A stretch of DNA of 64,000 nt from JAUNBG01 sp964442735 (GCA_964442735.1 CAYUAP010000006.1:13746-77745), one strand, 5' to 3'. Counted from the stretch's first letter, positions 9,268 to 18,800 are shown. The notes: generated by a model from the letters alone, not told the origin. Translations and numbers: made by a program.

Positions 9268-10475
9268 TTACTACACAAAACAATCCTGTTTATCAATACA
9301 TGATTAAGTGTCTTAAAGAGGTCCTTTTACAGCAAAAGGTATCGGCTCCTGTTGGTGATTTCGATTGGGAAGATCTTTATCATCTATCACAATTTCATAA
9401 TATAGCCAATATACTAGCAGCAGGTTTTACGAAGGCAAATATATCGGTACCTGTTTCCGTTAAGCAACAATTCGAAGTGGAGTTTCAGAAGGCCATTTTT
9501 TTGGAGGCGATACGACAGCAGGAAATGATATTGTTAGAAGACTGTTTGCAAAAGTCGGAAATACGTTTCGTACGCTTAAAAGGGCTGGTTGTCAAACATC
9601 TCTACCCGGAATTGGGAATGCGGACTATGTGTGATTTGGACTATATGATAGACAAATATAATATGAAAAAAGCATGTCAATCCATGCAATCTGTTGGCTG
9701 GCAATTATTTAATAGAAGTGCCCATCATGATGTCTTTAAAAATAATTCACCTGTCACAGTAGAAATACATTGTATGTCTTCTTCAAATTTACTGAAGAAT
9801 GTTATGGATGACGTCAATCCGAATCCGGATAATAAATTTTTATACGAAATGACTCCCGAGAATTTTTATCTTTATCTGATTACACATTTAAAGCATCATT
9901 TTGTAGCAGGAGGAATTGGGATACGGCCCTTTATGGATGTTTTTTTGTGGAAGAAAAAATACGGTTCTGAATGGAATCAATCATATCTGACAGACGAATG
10001 GTCGAGAATGAAATTAGCCGATTTCGTCAATAATGTCGAGATTCTGGCTGACTTCTGGTTCGGTGATGGACCCCCCAACGATACAACAAAGTTCATGGAA
10101 GATTATATCTTGAAAAGTGGTATCAGAGGAACAACAAAACAAATATCCATTACAAAAATATCTAATTATGTGAATTCCAAAAAAGTTTCATTTATCGGGA
10201 AATTATTATTGTTTATTCGCCGTGTTTTCCCTTCATTATCGGAAATGACAGGTATTTACCCCTGGCTAAAATATTCTTCTCTGTTACTGCCAATAGCTTG
10301 GTTCCATCGTATAATTAATCTGTTTTCCACTCTGGGATGGTCCTATATCAAGAACAAAATTAAATATATGTTTTATGCCAGTCAGGAAGAGATTGATCAA
10401 CATAAAATATTTATGAAAAAAATAGGCCTGGATAATACAAATGATGGAGAAAATCAAGATTTGGACGACGATTAA
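9264..10475 (+). CDS. Nucleotidyltransferase family protein (NTP_transf_5-like)
   Basis: 403 residues. Overlaps the peptidase gene by four bases (ATGA), so the two are probably co-translated. The signature IRFVRLKGLVVKHLYPE followed by MRTMCDLDYMID (residues ~105-130) matches the LKG...YP...R..D.D pattern of the NTP_transf_5 family, with Asp-x-Asp as the likely metal ligand pair. A second block HDVFKNN..VTVEIHC (~155-170) also fits. The C-terminal ~150 residues are helical with a hydrophobic segment near LLLPIAWFHRII. In other bacteria this family occurs in cell-surface or peptide-modification loci. The substrate here is not identifiable. Confidence 0.75.
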   Translation: MITTQNNPVYQYMIKCLKEVLLQQKVSAPVGDFDWEDLYHLSQFHNIANILAAGFTKANISVPVSVKQQFEVEFQKAIFLEAIRQQEMILLEDCLQKSEIRFVRLKGLVVKHLYPELGMRTMCDLDYMIDKYNMKKACQSMQSVGWQLFNRSAHHDVFKNNSPVTVEIHCMSSSNLLKNVMDDVNPNPDNKFLYEMTPENFYLYLITHLKHHFVAGGIGIRPFMDVFLWKKKYGSEWNQSYLTDEWSRMKLADFVNNVEILADFWFGDGPPNDTTKFMEDYILKSGIRGTTKQISITKISNYVNSKKVSFIGKLLLFIRRVFPSLSEMTGIYPWLKYSSLLLPIAWFHRIINLFSTLGWSYIKNKIKYMFYASQEEIDQHKIFMKKIGLDNTNDGENQDLDDD

Positions 10476-10662
10476 TCGGAATGGTAAATGATTTTGTTTG
10501 TATCATATATTATCTTTTTCGTCCTCAATCCTCAAGTTCTATCTTCAAGATTGAATTCTCTATCGAACGGTTTTCCTATTGCCACACCCAAATATTCAAC
10601 CGTGATCTTCCTGCTGGAAAAATAAATTCAAATGGCGAATCTGAAATGGACCTCTCTGGAAA

Positions 10663-11604
10663 TTACAAATTCGCTTTATACCAGTCGATAGCCCGTTCCA
10701 AACCTTCTCCAAATCGAACTAAAGGTTCGTATCCGATAGTCTCTTTAGCACGATGGATATCGGCCAGAGAATGTTTAACGTCTCCGGCACGTTCTGCTGT
10801 ATAAATGGGTTGTATTTTCGTATTTAACAACTGCTGCAGTTTCGCCAGAATCTGATTTAATGTCGTTTTTTCATTACAGGCGATATTAATGGGACGTCCA
10901 TTACAGACACTGGCAGGAGCGTTCATAGCCAGCCAGTTTGCGGAGCAGGCGTTCAAAACAAAACAGAAATCGCGCGACTGTTCTCCATCACCATAAACCG
11001 TTGGCTGTTTTCCATGCAATAACGCGGAAACAAACGCTGGAATAACGGCGGCGTAGGCACCATTCGGATCCTGCCGCGGGCCAAAAACATTAAAATATCG
11101 CAGGGTTACGGTTTCCATATGAAATGCGCCTGCATAGGCCTGCATATACGATTCACAACAGACTTTACTAGCGGCATAGGGACTAATGGGAAGGGTCGGC
11201 ATGGACTCAACCTTGGGTGATACCGGCTGATTACCATATGCGGAACTGGAAGCGGACATAATTACTCGACGACCGCCATATTTTCGGACTGCTTCCAAAA
11301 CATTAAACGTTCCATTTACATTGACGTTATGTGACGTTACCGGATCGGCAACACTACGTGGAACAGACCCCAGTGCTCCTAAATGAAAGATACCATCACA
11401 TTGACGAACACAATCGTCAACAGTCGCCATATCACGAAGATCACCGGTCACCAATGTAATATCATTTAAAATCTCCGCGATATTTTCATGTTTGCCCGTT
11501 GAAAAATTATCCAGAATCATAACATCATGTCCTTTTTCAAGAACGAAACGCGCCAAATTTGAACCGATAAAACCAGCTCCGCCTGTCAATAGATATTTAG
11601 CCAT
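10663..11604 (-). CDS. NAD-dependent sugar-nucleotide epimerase/dehydratase (WbpP/GalE-like)
   Basis: 313 residues from ATG 11604, preceded by GGGAGGGAG. Upstream in-frame codons to 11700 overlap menA and are not family-like. The N-terminus TGGAGFIGSNLARFV is the extended SDR nucleotide-binding motif; LDNFSTGK, GALGSVPRSVADP, ASSSAYGN and catalytic SPYAASK (YxxxK) follow, then YFNVFGPRQDPNGAYAAVIP and GDGEQSRDFCFV. This set is closest to UDP-GlcNAc/UDP-glucuronate type 4-epimerases such as WbpP. It probably supplies sugars for surface polysaccharide. It is the last gene of a minus-strand run with menA, 22 bases after the menA stop. Confidence 0.92.
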   Translation of the reverse strand: MAKYLLTGGAGFIGSNLARFVLEKGHDVMILDNFSTGKHENIAEILNDITLVTGDLRDMATVDDCVRQCDGIFHLGALGSVPRSVADPVTSHNVNVNGTFNVLEAVRKYGGRRVIMSASSSAYGNQPVSPKVESMPTLPISPYAASKVCCESYMQAYAGAFHMETVTLRYFNVFGPRQDPNGAYAAVIPAFVSALLHGKQPTVYGDGEQSRDFCFVLNACSANWLAMNAPASVCNGRPINIACNEKTTLNQILAKLQQLLNTKIQPIYTAERAGDVKHSLADIHRAKETIGYEPLVRFGEGLERAIDWYKANL

Positions 11605-11626
11605 ATTACACTCCCTCCCTAAAACA

Positions 11627-12511
11627 CTAACCCCAACACATACAACAAAAAAATAAAATGCCGTACAAAACCAAATTTTTTGCACTGGCTTCCAAAACAC
11701 GATATAAATCCCTGCCTTCCAGGGAAGATAAAAGACGCCAAGCCCGGAGATGGGCCAGAAGATAAACTAAAGGTAAAAACCAGGTCCATACAGCAAAATT
11801 ATCCATAATAAAATAGGATATCGTTATGATTACCGCAGTCAGACCATTGAATAAATAGAAGAGCCGACCGAAAAGCGAACCAAATAACACAATTGTAGTA
11901 TATTTGTGGTTCTGTCTGTCTTCAATTTGATCCCGATAATTATTGGATACAAGAATATTATTGACCACAAGACCAACACCGCCCGCAATCCACCATACTT
12001 CCGGTATCCAGTAATTACTCTGTACATAAAAGGTAAAACTGACCGGAACGAGTCCAAAAAAAATGACAACCAATATATCTCCCATTCCAATATAGGATAA
12101 AGGAATCGGACCCGCCGTATAGAGAAGACAAAAAATAACCGATAAAAGACCAACCCAAATTAACGACCAACCCCCATATGGAATCAATCCCAATCCACAA
12201 CAACAGGCAATTGCCAGAACAAGTACGATTCCGCGAAGCATTATATTCGGCTTAATCCATCCGGAACCTAACGCACGGGAAGGTCCCAATCGATTTTCCC
12301 GATCTGCCCCATGTTTAAAATCGAAATAATCGTTCGAAAAATTAGCTCCTATTTGTGCAAATAGAGCAAACAGGAGACACAACAAGGCAGGAATAATATT
12401 CACACAGCCTTCATGAATTGCAAATGCGACGCCGACAAGAACAGGAACGGCTCCACCTGCCAATGTTTTAGGTCGGGCCGCTAAAAACCAATAATAAAGA
12501 ATCTGCTTCAT
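11627..12511 (-). CDS. menA: 1,4-dihydroxy-2-naphthoate polyprenyltransferase (MenA), UbiA family
   Basis: 294 residues, about eight predicted membrane helices. The N-terminus AARPKTLAGGAVPVLVG and the first aspartate motif NDYFDFKHGAD with RLGPSRALGSG are MenA-like; the second aspartate region NNYRDQIEDRQNHKYT fits the prenyl-diphosphate/Mg site. MenA joins a polyprenyl chain to dihydroxynaphthoate in menaquinone synthesis at the inner membrane. No other men genes are in the window. The gene begins 9 bases after the upstream membrane-protein gene ends, so it is probably in one operon with it. Confidence 0.88.
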   Translation of the reverse strand: MKQILYYWFLAARPKTLAGGAVPVLVGVAFAIHEGCVNIIPALLCLLFALFAQIGANFSNDYFDFKHGADRENRLGPSRALGSGWIKPNIMLRGIVLVLAIACCCGLGLIPYGGWSLIWVGLLSVIFCLLYTAGPIPLSYIGMGDILVVIFFGLVPVSFTFYVQSNYWIPEVWWIAGGVGLVVNNILVSNNYRDQIEDRQNHKYTTIVLFGSLFGRLFYLFNGLTAVIITISYFIMDNFAVWTWFLPLVYLLAHLRAWRLLSSLEGRDLYRVLEASAKNLVLYGILFFCCMCWG

Positions 12512-12520
12512 TGTTCTGCT

Positions 12521-13324
12521 TTATTGTTCTGCTTCGACTATTGGAAGTCCGTCTTTATCAATTGGTAAAGGAGCTTTTATATTGTCGCCCCCCTTCCAGA
12601 TCGCAATATTATGTTTATCGTCACGATATCGAAACGCATTCATTAACGCATAAAAGGTTTCCTTGCCCCCATCCTTGCCCGGACAGGTAATTGCGTAAAT
12701 CATCTGAATATCTTCCCGATCCGGAGTCAAGACTATCAAATTCGTTTTATAATAGGAGGTTTTGACTTTATCCCCCAACGTTGCAAGAGTCAACAGAAAC
12801 TCGTTCGTTAGAAATTCATGGAGAGTCGTGTGTGTTTCCGGTTCATGCACCAAATTCGACCAATAACTTTCATCCGAATCGGTAATGAGGGCAATATGAG
12901 GTGCGTTCTGCATAACACGTATTCTACGAAATTCACCCTTTTTCGCGATCTCAAACCAATTATTAAAATAACTTTTCGCGTCCTGAATCATTCGTTGTCG
13001 ATAACAATAATCCATGATGGGAACGGCAATGGATGGTATCAATAAAATCCATAACGCCCAAAAAGCCATAGAGCGACCGATTAATTCACCTCGAGAATGC
13101 GCAATCTGAAAAAGTGAAATAATAACCAGTAATAGCGAAATAACCGGTAAAAAATAAAAATAAATACTTGTAAATAACAGACAGGACAGACATGCACACA
13201 CCAGAGCCAAAATAGCTAAAATACTGATGTTTTTAGGTGCATCCTCCATGTTTAAGGTGTCATTTCCAAGATTCCATTTACTTGAATTCGAGAAAATGGA
13301 ATTAGAAGATGTTTTCTCTTCCAT
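12521..13324 (-). CDS. Membrane protein with DUF4190-like N-terminal helices
   Basis: 267 residues from ATG 13324 (GGAGAGGAG upstream); two TTG codons just before are less likely starts. Residues ~35-115 hold three hydrophobic helices with SILAILALVCACLSCLLF and ISLLLVIISLFQIAHSRGEL, the pattern of DUF4190-type planctomycete proteins. The remaining ~150 residues are soluble, with no recognised catalytic motif (they include FNNWFEIAKKGEF and TNLIVLTPDRED blocks). The soluble part presumably faces the periplasm or cytoplasm as a sensor-like or lipocalin-like domain; that is a guess. Upstream of menA. Confidence 0.6.
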   Translation of the reverse strand: MEEKTSSNSIFSNSSKWNLGNDTLNMEDAPKNISILAILALVCACLSCLLFTSIYFYFLPVISLLLVIISLFQIAHSRGELIGRSMAFWALWILLIPSIAVPIMDYCYRQRMIQDAKSYFNNWFEIAKKGEFRRIRVMQNAPHIALITDSDESYWSNLVHEPETHTTLHEFLTNEFLLTLATLGDKVKTSYYKTNLIVLTPDREDIQMIYAITCPGKDGGKETFYALMNAFRYRDDKHNIAIWKGGDNIKAPLPIDKDGLPIVEAEQ

Positions 13325-13397
13325 CAACAAAACTCCTCTCCAGTAAAGTGATAGACCATTATAATATGATGAAACATTAAAATACCCATCTTAATAA

Positions 13398-13442
13398 AAA
13401 CACAGACGACCCCGAATTCAATAGAATTGTATTCGAGGTCGT
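13398..13442 (-). terminator. Rho-independent terminator after the CvpA-like gene
   Basis: Read on the minus strand, a 12-bp stem (13442-13431 with 13417-13406, one G-T pair) encloses a 13-nt loop and is followed by CTGTGTTTTTATT. It lies 31 bases beyond the stop of the 13473-14114 gene. Confidence 0.75.
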
Positions 13443-13472
13443 AATTTTCACAGTCATAGCCGAAATATAACC

Positions 13473-14114
13473 TTAATTTCCACCGGAGACATTAGGACTA
13501 CTCCCTCCACTGAACTGCCAGGTTCCTTCACTACTTCCAGTTCCTCCTTCTACAGCAGCATAGACTCCAAAATTTCTCTTGTTTTGATCATTTAAGAAAG
13601 TGCCCTTGTCAAAAATACAAGGATTCGAGGTCATGGGCTTCAAGGGATATTTGGAAATATATTGGAGCACATCAAAAGTCGGAGGACTTTTATAATCAGA
13701 CATTCGTGGAGCTTCCGGCATGAGCGTCATGAACATAAAGGCTGTAATACCATAAAAGCCGACAAACATAATGAACATTAAGGATAATGTCCCTATCAAA
13801 TTAGCCTTTTCCGGGAATACAACGTTGACCTTCGAAATTCGATTCGTTACTTCCGTTAAAATACCCATGGCTAACGTGAAAATAATCAAAAAAGCCAGCA
13901 TATCATTATAATAGGCCATAACTACGGCAACACCATCCAGGATATTAGCCACAGGTCCGAAAAAATTAATGGCAATTAATGACGCAAACATTACATTAAA
14001 CAGTTTAATGATTGATCCCCATAACGAGTCTTTTCGGCAAAATGCCAAAATCGCCAGGCAAACAATCGGAATTCCAATCAGAAAAAGTGGTGGATAACCC
14101 ATCCATAATGACAT
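13473..14114 (-). CDS. Four-helix membrane protein, possibly CvpA family
   Basis: 213 residues with start ATG 14114 behind AGAGGTG. Four hydrophobic helices cover residues ~8-135; helix 2-3 spacing and the FASLIAINFFGPVANIL / LAFLIIFTLAMGILTEV pattern resemble CvpA (colicin V production) proteins. The C-terminal ~75 residues are soluble and end in a Gly/Ser-rich tail with repeated GG. CvpA proteins affect envelope homeostasis. The assignment is weak and based on topology. A terminator follows the gene. Confidence 0.5.
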   Translation of the reverse strand: MSLWMGYPPLFLIGIPIVCLAILAFCRKDSLWGSIIKLFNVMFASLIAINFFGPVANILDGVAVVMAYYNDMLAFLIIFTLAMGILTEVTNRISKVNVVFPEKANLIGTLSLMFIMFVGFYGITAFMFMTLMPEAPRMSDYKSPPTFDVLQYISKYPLKPMTSNPCIFDKGTFLNDQNKRNFGVYAAVEGGTGSSEGTWQFSGGSSPNVSGGN

Positions 14115-14235
14115 AAAAACACCTCTTAACCATATATTAAAATTGTATCTTTTTTGTAATCATCAGTCATTACTGTATTGGCGATTTCTACAAGCGCCAC
14201 ATGGAGATACATCATTCTCCAAAATACAGGAAACT

Positions 14236-16263
14236 CTATTTCATAATACGCTGTAATTCTTCCACCGAAGTAATACCTTCGGCCACTAATTCACCACCAT
14301 GGGCCATAAACCCCTTTTGTCCTGCGGCAATAGCCGCTTTACGAATAGCTTCCGCTGATGGATTCGCTGTTATAATATGACGAATTTCATCATTGATCAG
14401 AAGCATATCATAAACACCACATCGTCCGATATACCCAATTTCATGACAATCTTCGCAGGGCACGTAGGTATCTTTTTCACCTGGTTCCAATTCGGGCCGT
14501 ATCCGTTTACGGAAGATGGTTTCTACAGCATCCGGTTCCATTCCCAACCGAACGAGAAGTTGCGGACTAACCGGAATTTCCTCTTTACATGAAGGACAGA
14601 GTCGGCGCACTAATCGTTGGGCGACAATTCCATACAAGGTCTCCGCCACCAGTTGCGGATTTATCCCTGTTCTCAAAACCTGCATTAGAGTTTCAGCCGC
14701 ATCTTTTCCACGGAAGGTCGATATGATCAAACGATCATTTTTGACTTCTTCACAACAGAGAGAGAGGGTCTCTTTATTAATTAAATCCCGAATTAAAAGG
14801 ACTTTAGGTTCCTTAAAGAAGACATCGGGAAGTACATCGATCGGACTCTGTTTCTTCGAAGAATCATAGGCAGTTAACGTTACATTTTCGATAACCAGGT
14901 AGGGATGCTGTAAATCTTCTACCGTCACGAAATCCCGCGTAAATCGGTCGGCAACGTTAAATGCCACATCGGTCATGGTTTTGAGACCCTGGCCAGACTG
15001 TGCCGCTAAAAGAACCAGTCCTTTGTCGGCATTGATCATCGTTTTGAATTCAGTTTGCTCCGAAGGAAGCATTCCCAATTGTTCCAGGGTGGTAAAGGTA
15101 ATCTTCTTCAAGATAAAATGAATAATGAACTGTTCACCACCACTCTTGGTCCCTTGAGACATGAAATCGGCATCCAACTTCTTTTTGCGATCATATTCTA
15201 TACTGAAAAGACCTGCCTGACGACTTCGATGATCTTCCGGATTGGCTCCAACCAATGTTTTAATAGCCACTGCCATTGATTCAACCTCTTCCGGCGATAA
15301 CGGTTTTCTGAAAATACCTTCCTCAATAGAATGCCAGACACCATCGATTTCATACTGGATCTTTAACTCTTCATCGATAAACTCCAGACCGATTGCGGTT
15401 GCGTTTCGTTTGATCGCAACATAGGCAATCTCTTTAAAGAAGACATACCCTGGATTGTTGCGCGCCAGAATGGTTCTACCATTTAATATATCCTTGTCAA
15501 GACCTTTTCCACCTGCTTTAAAGTAGATGGGAGATCCCAATTCATATGCCTGTTTCTGTTTTTTGATTTTAGCTCCACACGTTCGGCGAACGACAAACCA
15601 GATATGGCCAGGCGTCATAACTTTATCCGCCTCCAGTTTTCCATTATTGCGATGGGAGATATAACAAAAGATAGGGATCATAAATCCTAACACGGTAACA
15701 GGATACCCCACCCAAAAAATAGGCACTAAAAACCCTATCAAAAAAGCAGTGGGAAAAACAGCAACAAGAATGGTATTCCATTTCAACCGTTCTTCATCAC
15801 CCAAACGTTCCGCGTCACAATTAGCCCAGCCGGAAGTTGCCACCCAAAGCCAAAACACAATCAGGAAAAGAACAATTTTGGTAATACTGAAGAAGGGCCC
15901 CATATTCTTGCGCCATCCAGAACTGTTCGCAGTTGTCGCATTGGTCTCGATCGTCTTCATCTGATCGGCTGTAAACAAACGGGAAGGCCCACCTTTTTCT
16001 TCGGAATCCTGGGCCCATACATGATTCACCTTCCCCACTGAAAAACAAAAACCGATCAAAAAGATCGAAATCAAGAGCAGACAAATATGCCGCCACGATT
16101 GCCGCTGCGATTTCAAGGGAACGTTTTGTCTCTCCCCTTCCTCTATCTGCACCTCTTCTATCTGCCCTTCTACAAGAGAGATTGTTTTATCGAACTCCAT
16201 TTTTTTGCGTTGACTAAAAAATCGATTAAAAAACCTGACTCCGAATATAATGTTTGTCATCAT
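14236..16263 (-). CDS. Membrane-anchored GspE/PilB-like ATPase with altered Walker A
   Basis: 675 residues. Start ATG 16263 has no clear ribosome site; ATG 16200 is an alternative. Helices lie near residues 58-80, 123-143 and 165-200, separated by a short presumably periplasmic loop. The ATPase region begins ~residue 300; the P-loop position reads AAQSGQGLKT (~417-426) instead of GPTGSGKST, so nucleotide binding is doubtful. The Walker B/His-box regions remain recognisable (PKVLLIRDLINKETL; NDRLIISTFRG). A tetracysteine zinc motif is intact: CPSC (~553) and CEDC (~599). Members of this type occur in Planctomycetota beside normal PilB/PilT. It may act as a regulatory or structural paralogue in a type II/IV secretion or pilus machine. 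Confidence 0.82.
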   Translation of the reverse strand: MMTNIIFGVRFFNRFFSQRKKMEFDKTISLVEGQIEEVQIEEGERQNVPLKSQRQSWRHICLLLISIFLIGFCFSVGKVNHVWAQDSEEKGGPSRLFTADQMKTIETNATTANSSGWRKNMGPFFSITKIVLFLIVFWLWVATSGWANCDAERLGDEERLKWNTILVAVFPTAFLIGFLVPIFWVGYPVTVLGFMIPIFCYISHRNNGKLEADKVMTPGHIWFVVRRTCGAKIKKQKQAYELGSPIYFKAGGKGLDKDILNGRTILARNNPGYVFFKEIAYVAIKRNATAIGLEFIDEELKIQYEIDGVWHSIEEGIFRKPLSPEEVESMAVAIKTLVGANPEDHRSRQAGLFSIEYDRKKKLDADFMSQGTKSGGEQFIIHFILKKITFTTLEQLGMLPSEQTEFKTMINADKGLVLLAAQSGQGLKTMTDVAFNVADRFTRDFVTVEDLQHPYLVIENVTLTAYDSSKKQSPIDVLPDVFFKEPKVLLIRDLINKETLSLCCEEVKNDRLIISTFRGKDAAETLMQVLRTGINPQLVAETLYGIVAQRLVRRLCPSCKEEIPVSPQLLVRLGMEPDAVETIFRKRIRPELEPGEKDTYVPCEDCHEIGYIGRCGVYDMLLINDEIRHIITANPSAEAIRKAAIAAGQKGFMAHGGELVAEGITSVEELQRIMK

Positions 16264-16547
16264 TTACACGCATACCAGTCGAAGATTAAATTTCAGATTC
16301 CCCCGGAAATTCGGCAACAACCCAAAAGGCCGAGAATCTATACCATAACGAAATGAAAACAGGAACAACACGTTTTCAAGGGAACCTATCCCATTTTTTA
16401 ATTTACAGTTATTCGAACTGCAATTAAATTTTGTTTATAACCACGAACAAGACTACTTTTTACAGATAAATTTTTGATCGATAACGTTTATTATAATAAT
16501 ACACTTTATAACGCAATAATTACAAAATATTTTATTTTTCTATAAAC

Positions 16548-16666
16548 TATACTTTACGACGTTATAAATTCGGCATTTCCTGGGAGGCGGACGTCTCGTC
16601 CGCATCCTCCAAAACAGGCGTCTCGCCTGTTTTGAAAAATAGACTTTTATAACGACCTTGAGTATA
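16548..16666. repeat. Family A miniature inverted-repeat element, copy A1
   Basis: Bounded by TATACT..ACGACGTTATAAA on the left and, in reverse complement, TATACTCAAGGTCGTTATAAA on the right. The interior has two palindromic modules, GCGGACGTCTCGTCCGC and AACAGGCGTCTCGCCTGTT. The element has no reading frame. Five other full copies exist in this window. Confidence 0.85.
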
Positions 16667-16754
16667 TCTGGTATTTATTCGTGGTTTCAAAATACATTTT
16701 GTTTACACCTTAAATACAAATTTTGTACATGAAAATTATTCGTATAAACATTCG

Positions 16755-16788
16755 TAGAAACAAATGACGGCAGTCATTCAAGCCGTCA
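16755..16788 (-). terminator. Putative terminator after pilT
   Basis: On the minus strand TGACGGC (16788-16782) pairs with GCCGTCA (16771-16765) across a 10-nt loop, and is followed by TTTGTTTCT. The T-tract is modest. It begins a few bases past the pilT stop. Confidence 0.55.
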
Positions 16789-16793
16789 AGGAA

Positions 16794-17942
16794 CTACAGA
16801 ATGCCAGGTTCCTTGACTTCAATACCTTTTAAGGCCATCTTCAGTGATTCGACATTTGGAGCTACTTCGAAGGCGGTATCACGACTGATCTTTTTCGCCT
16901 GCACAAGACCTTTCAAGCTCATTGTGAAGTCGAGCATACCTTCTGTTGCCCCAATTCGAATGGCGTCGCCAAGTTTTTCGTCTTCTTCTTCCACAATTAG
17001 TTTTCGAATAATACTATTAACGATCATAACTTCAACGGTTGGCACACGTTGTGTTCCGGGAATAATCGATGGAAGGAGTTTTTGGGCTACAATTCCCTTC
17101 AGGTTCATGGCAAGCGCCCCACGAATTGCCATGTGCATATCTGCAGGAAAGAGGTCGAGAATACGTCCGATTGTACTCGGAGCTGTCGATGCGTGAATAG
17201 TTCCAAAGACCAAGTGTCCCGTTTCGGCAGCATGAATAGCCGTTTCGAATGTTTCACGGTCACGCATTTCACCGACGAGCATTACATCAGGATCTTCACG
17301 AACGGCATGTTTCATACCTATTCCGAAATTTATTACATCCTGACCGATTTCACGTTGATTTATGAGGCATTTTTCCTCTGTAAACATGAACTCGATAGGA
17401 TCTTCCAGCGTTAAAATATGCTTGTAATAATTACGATTAACCCAGTTTAACATGGAAGCGATCGTCGTTGATTTTCCAGAACCGGTAACTCCAGCCAACA
17501 GAATCAAACCCTGACTATATTTACATAAATCGTAAAGAATAACGGGGAGATGAAGTTTTTCCAACTCCGGAATAAAGTTGTTAATACGACGTGCAACCAA
17601 TCCGATATGCCCCATTTGAGTCAAGACATTAACACGAAAACGCCAACGAACACCATCTACAATACAGGTATGGGCAAAGTCGGCCCCTCCCTCCTCGTTA
17701 TAAATTTGACGGTTTCGCTCGTTCATAATGGCAAATATGAGATTTCGCATCTCTTCATCGTCAATAGGCCCGCGATTCAAGGTTCGCAACGAACCTTTAA
17801 CACGAATATAAGGAGGACGGTCCACTTTTAAGTGAAGGTCACTGCCCTCTAATTTTACCAAGGCGGTAAATAATTTATCTATTTCATACTCTTGCGGACG
17901 CCGTGCTCCGCGTATGGTTGTTGAGTTGCCGCTATCCGACAT
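16794..17942 (-). CDS. pilT: Type IV pilus retraction ATPase PilT
   Basis: 382 residues. Start ATG 17942 is preceded by GAGGAGATA. Walker A GVTGSGKST (~residues 150-158), Asp box TLEDPIEF, Walker B region VMLVGEMRDRETFETA and His box GHLVFGTIHAS are all intact, and QKLLP precedes the C-terminal domain. The N-terminal PAS-like domain (LVKLEGSDLHLKVDRPPYIRVKG) is typical. PilT hexamers disassemble pili from the inner-membrane face and power twitching. Together with the PilB-like gene downstream it indicates a type IV pilus or related transport system, but no pilin, PilC or PilQ gene is in the window. Confidence 0.95.
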   Translation of the reverse strand: MSDSGNSTTIRGARRPQEYEIDKLFTALVKLEGSDLHLKVDRPPYIRVKGSLRTLNRGPIDDEEMRNLIFAIMNERNRQIYNEEGGADFAHTCIVDGVRWRFRVNVLTQMGHIGLVARRINNFIPELEKLHLPVILYDLCKYSQGLILLAGVTGSGKSTTIASMLNWVNRNYYKHILTLEDPIEFMFTEEKCLINQREIGQDVINFGIGMKHAVREDPDVMLVGEMRDRETFETAIHAAETGHLVFGTIHASTAPSTIGRILDLFPADMHMAIRGALAMNLKGIVAQKLLPSIIPGTQRVPTVEVMIVNSIIRKLIVEEEDEKLGDAIRIGATEGMLDFTMSLKGLVQAKKISRDTAFEVAPNVESLKMALKGIEVKEPGIL

Positions 17943-18090
17943 AATTATCTCCTCAAAAGATGTGACTCGACCCGTCTAACAACGTATCGAGGAAAAGATA
18001 TAATTCCATTTTTTCTATTTTAACCGTTTTCAATAATAACACAAGGTTTCCATCCAGAAATTATTTACTCAATCAGTAATTGTTTCTACC

Positions 18091-18223
18091 TGGTGGTTGC
18101 GAACACTTAAAAAACGGAGTTGACTGGAACGCGAACGTCTCGTTCATACTACAGGGACAACAGGCGTCTCGCCTGTTTTATTCCCCTGAATGAACTCCTC
18201 AATGAAAGTGTTGTCTACCACTA
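18091..18223. repeat. Family B miniature inverted-repeat element, copy B1
   Basis: Left end TGGTGGTTGCGAACACTT (first bases vary), then GGAGTT. The right end in reverse complement begins TAGTGGTAGACAACACTTTC and continues to GAGGAGTTCATT, an imperfect terminal inverted repeat. The interior carries GAACGTCTCGTTC and ACAGGCGTCTCGCCTGT palindromes, the latter shared with family A. Confidence 0.85.
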
Positions 18224-18393
18224 ACCACAAATAGTATGGAAATTCCATGGAATATTTTTCTAAATTCCCCCCTATTCACAGGCTGGTGATAAAATAAAAA
18301 GATATTATCACATTACAAGGCCAAAAGAGGTCTGTTTTGTGAAAAAGATGGTTAAAACTTTACTTTTTTCGAATTGACAATACTGGCGAGATA

Positions 18394-18445
18394 CCTGTTT
18401 TATTCCCCTGAATGAACTCCTCAATGAAAGTGTTGTCTACCACTA
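18394..18445. repeat. Family B fragment (right end only), copy B2
   Basis: 52 bases identical to the right end of B1, from CCTGTTTTATTCCCCTGAAT to the terminal CCACTA. The left half is absent; upstream sequence (GGCGAGATACC) looks like a remnant of the second palindromic module. A solo end of this kind suggests deletion or recombination. Confidence 0.85.
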
Positions 18446-18800
18446 GTACCGTTGAGTATATATTCATTCACAACATATTTCTGTAATTATCCAACCATAC
18501 CTGTTATTTACTATAAAAATCTTAATCTATATTTTCAGTTAATTAAAAATTTTAATCATTACAGAAAATAGAATACAATGGAATACAATAAAATACAATG
18601 GAGGGTATTCTCTATCGTTGGACGGACCAAAAAATTTCGACATTATTTATCCATTTCAGATTTATCCATTCCATTCTCCCGGGAGACATCAATGACATTC
18701 CGGCATATTGTTGACATGGTTGACAATTAACGTTTTCCATATATAAATAAATTATATACATTGTCCGTCATTCACAGTTTATGGAAGAATGACAAAAATA

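Larger units (their letters stand above)
16264..16793. other. Intergenic region between the PilB-like and pilT genes
   Basis: 530 bases without a convincing gene on either strand. It is AT-rich, and contains one family A miniature element (16548-16666) and, at its right edge, a hairpin that can terminate pilT transcription. The left part presumably holds the promoter of the PilB-like gene; no clear -35/-10 pair is visible. Confidence 0.7.
17943..18800. other. 858-bp gene-free region with two family B repeats
   Basis: No reading frame of note. Contains a complete family B element (18091-18223), a 52-bp fragment repeating its right end (18394-18445), and several AT-rich stretches. Short direct repeats of AATACAAT/AATACAATGGA appear around 18570-18605. 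The pilT promoter presumably lies at the left edge. Confidence 0.7.

Noticed and set aside
10481..10804. Plus-strand reading frame of 107 codons
   Set aside because: Its second half is antisense to the 3' end of the epimerase, and it has no recognised domain or ribosome site.
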